Assembly: GCF_018139145.2 (NCBI RefSeq)
Contig: NC_059478.1
Span: 17,591,001-17,655,000, forward strand
Length of the DNA: 64,000 bases
Reading direction: 5' to 3'
From: Gymnogyps californianus
Lineage: Eukaryota; Chordata; Aves; Accipitriformes; Cathartidae
Under the pieces are notes generated by a model. That model was given only the letters and a program-made list of their open reading frames with translations. It searched no databases and was not told the DNA's origin. How positions within the stretch are numbered: the first letter of the stretch is position 1; each line of letters begins with the position of its first letter. Both the position numbers and the translations under genes were made by a program. Positions 53,601 through 63,000 of this stretch are shown here, in pieces.

Positions 53601-55238
53601 TCAGCAAATAGCCAGAGAGCAACCGTCTAGGTGTCTCCGATGTCCATTTGACAGCACTTCTCACAGAGGTTGTCAATGTACAGTCATTCTGCTGTCTTAA
53701 CCGATAGAGGTCTACGCTATTCACCTGGAAGTCCAGCTCTACTACAGAATCAAATGAATATTCAGGTAATTGTCCATGGCAGCAAGTGTTTTTTCCTCTC
53801 AAGTCTGGTTTTTAAAGTGAATAAAGAAAAATGGAAGGTATGGAAAGAAATTAAGATGGCAAAAAGCAAGCACTACAGAGTAAGAAAATACAACTGTGGA
53901 GGTTAGATTCATAAACTTTTAGCATATCATACAATGCATATATATGCATGCTGTTAGAAATTACATAGCATCACTCCAAGCAAGCCTGCATGATGTTGAT
54001 GCTGGCGATCTCCTCAAGTTAATCATGATACTCTGAGAAAGCAAAAAAACCATGCAAGGCAGAGAATGCGATTTCAAAGTGAGGCAAAACAACATGAATG
54101 CCAGATATTGTTAAGTTAGAAATTATACCTTTCAGCAGCATCTTCATGCTTCAGAGCAGCTGAATGCTTACTTCCTAGAAATCAAATATACAAATGTAGA
54201 AATATAGAAATTAGTGTACTTTCTTCCTTTAACAGTGGAAAATACTGGAACCTGAAAAATATTAAAACCTCTAAACTGTAAGCATAATCAAGAACATTGC
54301 TTAGAAACTTGCTTTTGGTGGCTGAGAGTGACTTCAGTAAGCTAGTAATCATTCAGCAACTAGTTAGACACGCTTTTTATAAGTGTAAGGAAAGACAGGC
54401 CCAACTTTCTTCATACCCTCATTCATCGTGTTTTGTATAGCCAGAAAGCTAAAGGAAAAATAATTCTGACAATAATTTGGTGCCAACCACACTCACCCTG
54501 GTTCCCCACTGGCTCTCCAGCCCAGCTTTCCCCCTGCACCCCACTGCTGGCAAACGCTGTCCTTTCCAACTGCGCTACCACTGGATTTTGCTCCAGGCAG
54601 GACTCACAACACGGCTTCGACGCCGGCACCCTCACCACAGAGCCGCTTTTGCCGCCCTCCCTGCCTCCCGGTCGCCTCCGCGGACTGCCCCAGGGCTCTG
54701 CCCGCCCTGAGCCGGCTACCGACGTGGAGGACTCGGGCAGCTGCTCCCTTAAGACTAGGGCAGCAGGGAGAAAAATAATGGACTGTTACGCTTAAAGCAT
54801 GAGGACGCAGTTTTCTGACCAGCTGTACGACCGCTGTCACGCGCGGCGCACCTGACGCTCAGAGCGGGGCGGGCTGCCGGCGCTGCAGAAGCCAGGCGCC
54901 CAGCCCCCGCGCAGCCTGAGGGGACAGCGGGGCGCTCGGCCCACCGCCCAGGGGCGCCGGCGCCAGCCGCCGCTCGCCAGCCCCGACCACACAGCCTGCC
55001 CGGCCCAGCCGAGGCCCGCCGAGCGCGCGGCTTCGTGCCCGCACCGCCGACCGCGGCCGTCCTACCGCCGCTCCCTCCGGTACAGCGAGTTGGGCGAGTC
55101 CGCTGTGCCGGCCTGAGAGCACAGGGAGAGCCCAAAGCGCCGGGCGGGGGGACCGCCGCGCGGAGCCTGGAGCCTACCTGCGCGCCGCCGGCTGGACTTC
55201 GCCTGCGCGCCGCCCTGCGCCTTCCCGGCCGCCATCAT
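14420..55238 (-). CDS. RPAP2: RNA polymerase II associated protein 2 (CTD Ser5 phosphatase), complete, 12 coding exons
   Basis: RPAP2/Rtr1 proteins remove phosphate from Ser5 of the RNA polymerase II C-terminal repeat and help Pol II assembly and nuclear import with GPN GTPases (family knowledge). Twelve minus-strand exons join in frame to 1878 nt, giving 625 residues plus stop; human RPAP2 has 612. Residues 37-74 hold a charged helix ([25 protein letters not shown]). The RTR1-type zinc domain spans about 75-160, with likely ligands C96 and C101 (LCGYPLC) and C132 and C136 (CSNFC). Residues 172-483 come from one 937-nt exon: a Ser-rich acidic, probably disordered region ([12 protein letters not shown] at 211-222), a conserved helix near 355-377 ([18 protein letters not shown]) and an acidic EELDEDD at 397-403. 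Conserved C-terminal segments follow ([36 protein letters not shown]). The start is the first of two adjacent ATGs (55238 or 55235). The protein runs 11 residues past the end of the human one. Identity is very sure; exact edges are by hand. Confidence 0.95.
23947..23991 (+). repeat. T run plus (CTTT)n and C run, pyrimidine-rich low complexity
   Basis: About 14 T, then several CTTT units, then a short C run: a pure pyrimidine strand of about 45 bases in the 21-kb RPAP2 intron. It breaks an otherwise unremarkable stretch. Confidence 0.85.
27612..27654 (+). repeat. Impure GA/GATA-rich microsatellite
   Basis: A mix of GA and GATA units (ggatagagagagagagatag, then agagggcggaagagatagag) in the 21-kb RPAP2 intron. 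Interruptions suggest an old repeat. Confidence 0.75.
35627..35695 (-). CDS. RPAP2: RPAP2 coding exon 11
   Basis: A 69-nt exon, acceptor tttttcag. It reads [20 protein letters not shown] then LS(V), equivalent to human [22 protein letters not shown]. The donor is a tandem GTGTAAGT: only the inner gtaagt, after TCTGT, keeps frame with exon 12. A 21-kb intron follows. Confidence 0.92.
36011..36260 (-). mobile_element. Probable ancient LINE remnant (L2/CR1-like reverse transcriptase C-terminus)
   Basis: The minus strand translates to [19 protein letters not shown] then [13 protein letters not shown], resembling the LHWLPV...FKILLLTYKALHGLAPSYL block in the C-terminal region of L2-type and related LINEs. 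The diagnostic ctgcactggctccc is at 36222-36235 (minus). It is diverged and short, so the clade is unsure. It lies in the intron between RPAP2 exons 10 and 11. Confidence 0.45.
40982..40999 (+). repeat. (GA)9 microsatellite
   Basis: Nine GA units in the terminal part of the RPAP2 intron between exons 10 and 11, followed by aaaggcac. Confidence 0.9.
42687..42767 (-). CDS. RPAP2: RPAP2 coding exon 10
   Basis: An 81-nt exon, acceptor ccttctag and donor gtgagt. It encodes (A)[19 protein letters not shown] then KNLVKTF(R), matching human [27 protein letters not shown]. Confidence 0.93.
42768..45213 (-). other. RPAP2: RPAP2 intron between exons 9 and 10
   Basis: About 2.4 kb of ordinary intron. 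Short overlapping open frames near 43.1-43.8 kb on both strands have no family signature. Confidence 0.75.
45214..45308 (-). CDS. RPAP2: RPAP2 coding exon 9
   Basis: A 95-nt exon, acceptor aatacag and donor gtaagt, phase 0 in and 2 out. It reads [17 protein letters not shown] followed by [12 protein letters not shown], aligning with the human FPLIDSSSQ...RKRIVLEKL segment. Confidence 0.92.
45626..46562 (-). CDS. RPAP2: RPAP2 coding exon 8 (937-nt central exon)
   Basis: The largest exon, acceptor ctgttacag and donor gtaagt, coding for residues 172-483. It starts [20 protein letters not shown], equivalent to human SGHSGEEVQLC. It is rich in Ser, Glu and Lys and poorly conserved apart from [12 protein letters not shown], an [17 protein letters not shown] helix, EELDEDD and a [13 protein letters not shown] segment. 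The open frame reads on past the donor to a stop at 45590, but exon 9 continues the family match. Confidence 0.96.
46563..47435 (-). other. RPAP2: RPAP2 intron between exons 7 and 8
   Basis: About 0.87 kb, AT-rich, with nothing recognisable inside. Confidence 0.8.
47436..47471 (-). CDS. RPAP2: RPAP2 coding exon 7 (micro-exon, 36 nt)
   Basis: A 36-nt exon, acceptor tttgcag and donor gtacac. It encodes (K)[11 protein letters not shown](S), matching the human segment that ends the RTR1 domain (PDFQLLKEEQ). It lies about 70 bp from the nearby CR1 remnant. It is too short to appear as an open frame and is supported by frame continuity with exons 6 and 8. Confidence 0.88.
47541..47630 (-). mobile_element. 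CR1 LINE 3'-end fragment (second copy)
   Basis: On the plus strand this reads gttgaggttggaagggatgt, then tctagtccaacaccc and gttcaaagcagggtt, the hallmark of the CR1 3' UTR in reverse complement. Degenerate copies of the terminal octamer repeat may lie just to its left (taaaatacat). It stops after about 90 bp; about 90 bp later another CR1 3' end starts in the same orientation. It begins about 70 bp from the 36-nt RPAP2 exon 7. Confidence 0.82.
47721..48135 (-). mobile_element. CR1 LINE fragment, 3' end of ORF2 plus 3' UTR
   Basis: The minus strand of 47954-48136 translates to [19 protein letters not shown] and ends [11 protein letters not shown], the degenerate C-terminus of CR1 ORF2 (family pattern RLRGDLIALYNYL). 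On the plus strand it reads agaaaggacctctggaagtc, the reverse complement of the typical CR1 3' end. It is 5'-truncated, diverged and non-functional. It lies in the intron between RPAP2 exons 6 and 7, in the same orientation as RPAP2. Confidence 0.85.
48828..48889 (+). repeat. Two tandem copies of a 31-bp unit
   Basis: Unit 1 (48828-48858) and unit 2 (48859-48889) both start catatcaga and end atcttaag, differing at 3 of 31 positions. It lies in the RPAP2 intron between exons 6 and 7. A third copy would begin cataaag, but the match ends there. Confidence 0.9.
49804..49892 (-). CDS. RPAP2: RPAP2 coding exon 6 (second zinc Cys pair)
   Basis: An 89-nt exon, acceptor tttccag and donor gtaagt, phase 0 in and 2 out. 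It begins [17 protein letters not shown], giving the second Cys pair of the zinc site (C132, C136), then VWMREEE. The first residue is Cys130 where the human protein has Ser, so the motif here is CxCxxxC. Confidence 0.95.
49893..51130 (-). other. RPAP2: RPAP2 intron between exons 5 and 6
   Basis: About 1.2 kb with no recognisable feature. Confidence 0.8.
51131..51196 (-). CDS. RPAP2: RPAP2 coding exon 5
   Basis: A 66-nt exon, 22 codons, phase 0 at both ends, acceptor gttttag and donor gtatgg. It reads [20 protein letters not shown](RK), the strand-rich middle of the RTR1 domain and almost identical to human. Confidence 0.95.
51197..52227 (-). other. RPAP2: RPAP2 intron between exons 4 and 5
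   Basis: About 1.0 kb with no recognisable feature. Confidence 0.8.
52228..52326 (-). CDS. RPAP2: RPAP2 coding exon 4 (first zinc Cys pair)
   Basis: A 99-nt exon, 33 codons, phase 0 at both ends, acceptor catttttag-like and donor gtaagt. It reads [18 protein letters not shown] and then KLCGYPLC, the CX4C that carries the first pair of zinc-binding cysteines of the RTR1-type domain (C96, C101). Confidence 0.95.
52327..52992 (-). other. RPAP2: RPAP2 intron between exons 3 and 4
   Basis: About 0.67 kb. A short A run lies near 52930. Nothing else is recognisable. Confidence 0.8.
52993..53107 (-). CDS. RPAP2: RPAP2 coding exon 3
   Basis: A 115-nt exon with acceptor gttacag. It encodes residues 37-74, including [20 protein letters not shown], nearly identical to the human segment. 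The donor is a tandem GTAGGT: only the outer GT (next to TCT) keeps frame with exon 4, while the GT four bases further on would shift it. Confidence 0.93.
53108..54128 (-). other. RPAP2: RPAP2 intron between exons 2 and 3
   Basis: About 1.0 kb. Several overlapping open frames (up to 108 codons) at 53.1-53.6 kb have no recognisable product; the longest minus-strand one simply reads into exon 3. Confidence 0.75.
54129..54174 (-). CDS. RPAP2: RPAP2 coding exon 2
   Basis: A 46-nt exon with acceptor ttctag and donor gtataa. It reads (G)[14 protein letters not shown](R), matching the short lysine-rich linker before the conserved helix in human RPAP2. It is phase 1 in and phase 2 out, which joins both neighbours without a frame break. 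Confidence 0.9.
54175..55177 (-). other. RPAP2: RPAP2 intron 1, CpG-rich in its promoter-proximal half
   Basis: GC content climbs from about 54.5 kb toward exon 1. Open frames of up to 126 codons here are long because GC-rich DNA has few stops; none continues a known protein. Confidence 0.75.
55178..55238 (-). CDS. RPAP2: RPAP2 coding exon 1
   Basis: It encodes [20 protein letters not shown] plus the first base of a Gly codon (phase 1), followed by a gtaggc donor at 55177. Two in-frame ATGs are adjacent; the second (55235) sits in an ATGGCGGC context. The exon lies in the CpG-rich promoter, and the 5' UTR continues to higher coordinates by an unknown length. Confidence 0.85.
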
Positions 55239-55249
55239 CGTGGCTGCCC

Positions 55250-55418
55250 GCTCCCTCCCTCTGACCTCTCACCCGGGAGGCGGAGCCGCTGTCGCGGCGT
55301 GGCCTGGGCCGGGAGCGGGGAGAAGGCGGTGGCGCGGTCCTGTGGAGCGGGGGCCGCGGAGCGGTACGGCCGATCGGGGCTTCGGAGCAGGGCGCGGCTT
55401 CACCGGCGGCCTGCTGAG
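55250..55418 (+). other. GLMN: Predicted GLMN non-coding exon 1
   Basis: The GLMN start codon is in the next exon, so a 5' untranslated exon is expected nearer the shared promoter. A good donor (CTGAG followed by gtgagg) occurs at 55418/55419 in CpG-rich DNA just upstream of RPAP2 on the opposite strand. The left edge (transcription start) is a guess; only the donor can be pointed to. Confidence 0.45.
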
Positions 55419-57009
55419 GTGAGGGGGGGTGGCCTTGTGTTTTTTTAATTCAGCCGTGCGTTAAAGCCTTACGTTGGCAGCCTCTTGGTACCGGCCTACG
55501 TGTTGTACCCCGCCTAGGGAAGGGGCTGAGATACGTGTTTATTAGAGAGAAGGGAGTTTGGTGAGTATTAATGGTAGAAAGTTTCACATGATTCAGATAC
55601 TGTCCACTTGCCGCTGAAACCTCTGAAAAGATGTAATTAGAAACTGGATTAAGTATTAAGGCCTGAGACCGCCTGCGAGCTCAGCTGGTAAATCCCTGGA
55701 ACAGCACAGTGGGTGCTCAGGGCATGTTTTCGAGGCTGTAAGTACATTGTAAATTTACTGAGGGCTGAAAATGCAAGAATATTTGCGTTCAGAAGTATAT
55801 TTAAATTCTTTTGGGAGGATTAGTAACATCCTGTAAAATGAAGAGCTCAAATAGTACAACGTGTGGTAATAAAGTATATGATAATGACCAAATTAAAATG
55901 ACAGGCTACATACCTTGATAGATTGCAGTGACGTAAAAATGTTAAAATAGGCCATTGAAAATAGAAAGTGAGTTGTTTATTCTTTGAGTAATAAAATTCA
56001 CACACAGATGCTTTTTAAGCTTTTGTGAGTTGCCTGTTTTTTGTAAACATCCAGGTGGCTTAGTTATCTAGATGTTGTGTGATGTAGCTGAGGTCAAACA
56101 TAAGAGGAAAGATTGAGGATGTTACAGTGAGATGTCTGTATAAATACGGAACTTGGGTGTTTTTATGAATAGCTAATTATGCAGGTGTAGAGGTAATTGA
56201 CACTCATAGTGATCATATAACCAGGTTTAGGCACATGGCATTACTTAAAACTATGAAGATTATGACTGGTGCTATGGTATATCACATGAGATAACCAAGC
56301 TTGATTTTATTTGTAATTTGTGGTCCTGACTATGTAAAACTTTGTATGTACTTAACATTACTCAAATGTTTAATTTAATTGTTTTTAGCAAGGAAGTTTT
56401 AAATTATAGTATCTAGAGGTAAAAGGCCACTGAACTAGCCCAACCTAGACACTAGAAAGAAATAAATGATATTGCATATCTAATCTTAATTGGACTGTTG
56501 ATATAAACTGGCATGGTGGTTGCATCAGCTGTGCACATCCCAGGCATCAGGTTAGAGTGTTCCAGTCAGGGCTAAGCAGGAGCTCCTCTGGTGAGAATAG
56601 TCACAGAAAATGTAGTGTATCATGGGCATCCGTGCTTGGTATGCAGTGAGCCCAGACTTGCTCTGTATTAGCTGTAGTTTTCAATGTATGTGCCAAAGTA
56701 GTAACTGAGGCCTCTTAACTTCTTAAGATGACCCTGATACTACTTGAAAAATTGCTTCCCTGTACATAGAATGCAGGTTGTTTCCTGTCTGTAATACTGT
56801 CTCCTGCAACTATGGGGAGTAGAATAATATAGTGTACACTTCTTAAAAATGCATTTTTCCTGTTTTTTTAATCATGTGGTCTTTGTAATATCTATAGGTT
56901 GCTCTCATTCCTCTATTGGCATTTTTTTTGATAACGTGATTATTTTTCAGTGTCTGTTTTTACTTCATGCATTTTAGTACTGCACTCTTTAATTTATAAT
57001 AGTTTTCAG
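55419..57009 (+). other. GLMN: GLMN first intron
   Basis: About 1.6 kb from the predicted non-coding exon donor to the acceptor before the ATG exon. No repeat or gene is recognised in it. Confidence 0.5.
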
Positions 57010-57074
57010 TGCCAGAAGAACAAAGTCAAACTATAATGGCAGTTGATGAACTTCAAGCAATAATACAGAGATGC
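57010..57074 (+). CDS. GLMN: GLMN exon 2: end of 5' UTR plus first coding segment
   Basis: Acceptor agttttcag ends at 57009 and donor gtaagt starts at 57075. The first 26 bases are untranslated. Coding runs 57036-57074 and gives MAVDELQAIIQRC (human MAVEELQSIIKRC), phase 0 out. The ATG context (ATAATGG) has G at +4. Confidence 0.92.
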
Positions 57075-60000
57075 GTAAGTAGTTTTCTTTCCATAAAAGT
57101 AATACGTGTAAGCAGTGTGCGTTTCTCTTCATATATTAGAATTAAAACCAAAATGACCCCAAAACACAAGACAGTGTGTTAGCAGAACTCCTCATTGGGC
57201 AGCTAAGTCCAGCGTCCATGTTTCATTGATTTCTCTGTGGTGCTCATCCCGAGATGCTTGATAACTTCTGCTTCTTGGAAGTGTTCCTGTACTCAACAGT
57301 ACCTGTCTGAAGGAACAAAACCCTAGCAGGTTGTTGTAGAAAATATATCTTCCAAACAGCATGCTGTAGTCTAGACTTAGAAAGTGCTATTGAAATGCTG
57401 CTTTGTCTTCTCTAGTAGCTCTTGGTAGCTTTTTTAATATGTGAAAGATGTATATAAGAAAAGATAAGTTACAATGACACTGCATTTAATTTTGAAGTGA
57501 AAGCTTGGATTTTCTTATTTTTTTGTTTGTCTTTTATAAGTATGGTGTTAAACATGCATATTTTCTTTCTAGCAAATTCTGGAAGAAGCTGATTTCAAAG
57601 GAGAAGATTTTAATCTGTTTCAGGTAGCAGGTCAGAAATGTTTAGAAGATGGATATGCAGCTCAGTTATTAGAAGTAATTCAAAATGAGAAAAATAAGGT
57701 GAGTTTAAGTTTGCACTATATATTAGTTGTGCACTAACACTGTTAAATAGATAAAACTGCTTATTAAAAAGGGAAAGCTACTTTCACTGTGGAGCAAGGC
57801 TGTACATGTGAATAGTTAATAAGTTGCTCTGTGATAAGTGCACATTCCTGTGTAACTTCAGGTAGCTCACAGAAACCAACTCATGGTAATCTTAACAAAA
57901 CCATTAATAACTCTTTTTCAGTGAGTTAAGCAAAGACAGGACAAAAGCATAATTAAAAGAAAGTGAGTGTCCCTCTTTTGCAGGACAGAATTTCAGATGG
58001 TGTACTGGGTCTGGCTGGCATGGAGTTGATTTTCTTCACGGCAGCCTGTATGGTGCTGCGTTTTAGATTTGTGACCAAAACAGCGTTGATAATACACCAG
58101 TGTTTCAGCTATTGCCAATCCGTGCTTGTACAGTGTCAATGCCTTCTCCGTTTCTCATTCTGCCCCCTCAGTAAGCAGGGAAGTTGGGAGGGAACACAGC
58201 TGGGACAGCTGACCCAAACCGATGAAAGAGAGATTCCATACCATATAACATCATGCTCAGCAATAAAAGCACATGGGGATGGGGAGCCATTCCGAAGTAG
58301 CTGTTGCTTTGAGACTTGGCTGGGCATTGGTCTGCTGGTGGGAATTGGTTTGTGTCATTCCCACCCTCCCCGCTTTTGTCCTTCACTTATTAAATTGTCC
58401 TGATCTCGACCCATGAGTTATTCTCTGGTTTGCTCTTCTGATTCTCTCCCCCATCCCACTGGGAGAGGAGAGCGAGCAAGCAAGCAGCTGGTGGGTGTTT
58501 AGTTGCTGTCGAGGGTCAGCCCACCACAGATGGATATAATAATATTGGCCAATAAGAGCCAACTAAGCTGATGCTAATGTAAGAGATGCTAATGTCTGTA
58601 GGCACTTTGGGGAGCTGGGAGAATATACTAAATTGTACACAGATAAATAAATAGGAAGTCCAGAAAGTGAAGGATGGAATGTTTTGACAATGTTACATGG
58701 GGTTCAGTCTGGTTTTGAATTTTGTGAGTTTGGAGTAACAACTGAAGATTTCAGTCCCCTCAGGTTAAATGTAATTTGTCTAAGCATTCTTTCTTTCAGC
58801 AAAACTCCTCTACTCAGTCCTGTTTTAAATGTATTGTCATATAAATTCTTAGAAATATATATTGACACATTAATATTAACACACTGAAGAAAACTATACA
58901 AAATATGCAGCTGTGTTTATAGGTATGGGGAGAGAATACAATGTATGTCTGATACAGAACTTTATGGTAATAGTTGTTAAATTTTCAATGACATTATTAT
59001 GGTGTTGGTTACAACCAGGACATTGATCTGTTGTCTTTCTTGGCCTTCATATATACAATCTTTCTGGGTTTAGAAGACGTCGAGTTTTGGTTTATTCTCT
59101 GAAAATCTTGTTTGTAGGTTATCATCAAGAATATGGGTTGGAATCTCATCTCTCCTCTTGTTAGATGTATTTTCATGTATAAACAGGAAGATGATAAGCG
59201 AGAACACTGCCTGAAGATACTAGATCAGTTGGCCCAGGTATGTTTTTGAGATATATGGTTATAATACAATAATTGTAGGGAAGGGAGAGCTCCTAATTTC
59301 CCCCCTGATTTCCAAAGAAAACAAGGCATGAATACTTCTGGGTTCTTCTATCCATTTACTGTAACTTTTAAACTGATGGGCCAGTTTCATCTGAAGTAGA
59401 CACAGGCTTAGTGTTCTCAGAGATAATTAACCTCTTACGAATCTTGTGAAATTAGTAACTGGGCAAAACAAAGAGACATAGCATTACCCAGAAGAAAAAG
59501 GCAGATAGAACTCATAAAGTTTTTGATAGCCAGCTGCTGCAGTCAGAGCAGCCACAGCAATACTGCCTCTTGTCTACTAGGGATATAGTATGACAATGAT
59601 TACCTGATGATTCTGATGGAGTAGTAGGGGAAGAAAGTTTTAATCTGTAGAAAACTAGTTCCCTTTCATTCATATACTTAAAAAACAACTTGCAAACTAT
59701 ATAGCTTGAGTTAAATTCACACTGATGCTTTGCTTTTCTCTCTGCTCCTAAGGATTATTTTGCTAAGGTACTGTGAGGTTTTTATAGACCATAGAAATCA
59801 AGTTTAGTGTCATTATTTATTATTCTATGTTTTCAGCTTATATGAAAGTGTACGCACATATACACTCTACAGAAGATGTTAATTGTAGGGAAGTACTTAT
59901 TGTTTCATATTTGTTTTCTTAAAGATTATCTTGGATGTTCAGATCTGCTTTCTTGACGTTCAGGAACTTCTGTATTGAAGTTTGCTTTTGATGAATTTTT

Positions 60001-63000
60001 TAGCTTATGACCATGGTTATTAAAAAACCTGCATTGTTCCTCTCCTGCAGCTATGCAATCCGAAGGAACTTTTTTTGGGTTTACTGGAGCAGATTGAGCA
60101 GACCTCTGGAGAGCAAGTGTGCCAAACTGTCACGTTATTGCTTCAGCCTTTGCAGACAGGTAAGATTCAGTTTCTCATGTGATTTCTGAATTAAATTATT
60201 TTCTCATTTATTTATCAATTTAGTTTAGACTTTGCTGGAATAGTTTCAGAATATGTCTGTCCTGACAGGCTTTATAGTCTATTATATTCTGGAAAATAAC
60301 ACAAGGTATAACTTTCATGCTTATATTGGTCTGTTAGAAAAAGATTTTAGATGGGATTAATAGCATCAGTTGAAAAAGCAATATTCAGCTATTTTTCGTC
60401 ATTTACAAGAATGTGGTCCTGTGACAGTTGTATTTAGAGGTGTAAGCCACTCATACTGTTGTTACAGAAATAGAGAATTACATGGATTTGTGAAATTTTT
60501 TGTTATTTAACTTTTAAAACATACAATTCCATATTTTCATAGTATAAAACTTTTATTTCAGGTTGAAGCAGGTTGAAATATTTGATTGGTGAGGGGGAAG
60601 CATTCTTCTGGCTTACATATAAAGACTAAAAATGTTGGGTTTGGACACCCACTAAGTAGGTAACGAGTAGTAGTTTCTGTTTTGATATGTGAGATGAAAT
60701 CAAGTATTGTGTATCAAGTTTAAGTCTGATTGTAGCAGTCTCTGAGATGTGTTATTGAATTATGTTAGAATTTAACAAGAGAAGCATTTTGGTAATTAGA
60801 AGTATGTGGTTTTTTGGATAGCCAATCTGCAGTTAGCCTGCAGTGAGTGCAGTTTAAGTGGAGAGCCACTTGTGCTGCTTCCCCAGTCTGGGAGCCCCTC
60901 TCTTGGTTCTGCCATGGAGCATAGAACAGTTCTGAGCTGCTTCAGGTAGTCAGATCTCAACAGAAAGGTTGGGCCATTGTCTCTGGTTTTGCCAGGCACA
61001 GGAGTCGAGCAGTAAATGAGTTTTCCAGGTCAGATAAATGAGTATTATTTCATTTAGACTAGTTCTAGAAAGACAGATTTTTTCAGTCCTCATCATGGTG
61101 CTACAGAGAAAGGAAGAATGTGTTGAAATGCATGGCTGCTTTAATATTTGTCATTCTCATATATATGGTCATCTTAACCAGAACATATTAAACTACCTGA
61201 TGATATTTAGTCTTGCTGGATTTGCTCATGTGATTTCAGGTATCAATCCCTCTCCTTCCCTCAAACTAAAGGCTTCCTTATATAGTCACATTGTTTTTCT
61301 TCACGTTTTCCTCTAAGTAAGTAATAACTTAATGTCTCAAAATGTTCTCTCTCTCTCTTCCCCCCGCCCCCTTTTCTTTTTTTTTTTTTCCCTCCCCTTT
61401 CCCCCAGTGCTTTTGAAACTTCAGAACAAGAAGGCCTACTCAGTGGGTTTATCTTTGGCCATGATTATGAATCAGCTTACTCCCTTACCTGTACCTTATA
61501 CAAAACAACAAATACAAGAAGATAAACTTGGTCTCTGTCAATGTTGTAATGCAGTGGTGGACTTTGCTAAACCTTTTGTGAATGAAGTTGTTAAAAACAT
61601 GGAAAAGTCATCAGAATACAATGACATGGAGCTAAAAGAAGAATTATTAAAATTGTGAGCATTTTATGTCAGTGTAATGTATTCCTATAACTTAACAAAA
61701 TGAACAGTAAGCATTTATTACATAGGCAGTAAATAAATCATCTTATTAGTGTTTTACAATGCTGCCAACTTATATTAACTAATGTGGTATTTCGAAAAAG
61801 AAAAAAAATATGCCTTACATATTTATGAAGTGAGAGAAGAAAGGTAAAAATAATTTTTTTATTTATTTTTTTTTTTTTTTAGTGCAGGGAAATGGTAAAG
61901 AAATATTAGTCTCTGTGCTGTGAAGCTGATTTGGTATTCCTCTGCTTCTCCTCAAATTTACAACAGTGAGGTTAATCATATTCTGGAGGTGAAGTCTAAG
62001 GAATGCTTCTACAGGAGATGTTATTTTTTTATTCTCCTTGGAATATCAGGAATAGCAGCAGCTAATATGAGTATAGACTTTATTCTCAGTCATCAATGAC
62101 ACTATTATAGTCTGTATTTGTGACAGTATTGGTGATTTAGTTTCACCCCTTTTTATTTCAGCTGTATGAAAAGCCTGAAATACCCATTATTGACAGCTCA
62201 GCTTGAACAACTTGAAGGTGTTGAAGAACATCCCTTTCGGCATTTTGCAGCTGAAATTATAGTAAGTGCAGTCAAAATTAGTTAGTGTTTGCAAAACCAA
62301 TGGTCTAGTTGAGAATTACCTATAATTCATTCTAGAGCTCATTTTGCTTCCTTTATTGGTTAGTGGGATGACTTACTGGACCTTGTAAGATAATGCAGGT
62401 AGATAAAGTTCTAGAGCAGTTCTAGGTGCCATCTCTGGAAATTACAAATCTTGCAGACATAGTTTTGCTCCTTGATAAACCAGTTTGGACTGCTCTCTGA
62501 ATCAGCAGCTGCTACTTTGCTGTAACTGCTTCTTTTTCTTCATGATGTATGAATTTATTAGAATAGCTAAAGGATCATCTTTGCTGTAGTATTACGTCAA
62601 GTTAAAATCTATGTTACCTTTAATCCAAATGTTGTACAGAGAGAAATCTCTAATGTGCCTAGTGCAGTGCCAGCTGACTATTAAAGAATATAAATTGATG
62701 CTTGACTGCTGCTGATGCTATAGCTGGAAATTCAGTGGGAGCATGTCTGCTCCATGCTACCAATGCAGTTACTCTGGTTTTGAATGTTTTATATAGTAGA
62801 GCAAGATTATTGTGGGTACAGATAATTTTATTTAAATTTGCAGCAAAACCAAGCCTTATAAGGAGATAGTCAGGTACAGTCCATGCATATGTTGGAACAC
62901 ACAATATGTGTATGTTTTCAAAAATAGGACTAGGTGTGATTAATAAAGTTACAGCAAGGGGCGGGGGGGGTGGGAACCACACTAATATTTGTGAAGTACT

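Larger units (their letters stand above)
54840..55440. promoter_or_regulatory. CpG-rich bidirectional promoter of RPAP2 and GLMN
   Basis: GC and CpG density rise sharply from about 54.5 kb and fall off after 55.44 kb, in an otherwise AT-rich window. The RPAP2 start (minus strand, 55238) and the predicted GLMN first-exon donor (plus strand, 55418) both lie inside, so the two genes fire outward from one island. No TATA box was seen between them; GC boxes (e.g. ggcggag near 55280) fit a housekeeping promoter. A YY1-like ATGGCGGC (minus strand, 55228-55235) overlaps the RPAP2 start codon. Confidence 0.8.

Noticed and set aside
54433..55135. Several overlapping GC-rich open frames on both strands near RPAP2 exon 1
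   Set aside because: They conflict with each other and with the well-supported RPAP2 splicing; composition alone explains them.
55035..55448. 137-codon plus-strand open frame in the promoter
   Set aside because: It lies in CpG-rich DNA where stops are rare, overlaps RPAP2 exon 1 and the predicted GLMN first exon antisense or in another frame, and its Pro/Arg/Ala-rich translation has no family signature.
57963..58403. 146-codon plus-strand open frame
   Set aside because: It falls almost entirely within the ERVL-type solo LTR and is a chance frame in non-coding LTR sequence.
61655..61660. GLMN reading on past residue 213 to the TGA in the intron
   Set aside because: Splicing at the gtgagc donor gives LLKFC as in human glomulin and joins the next exon in frame.
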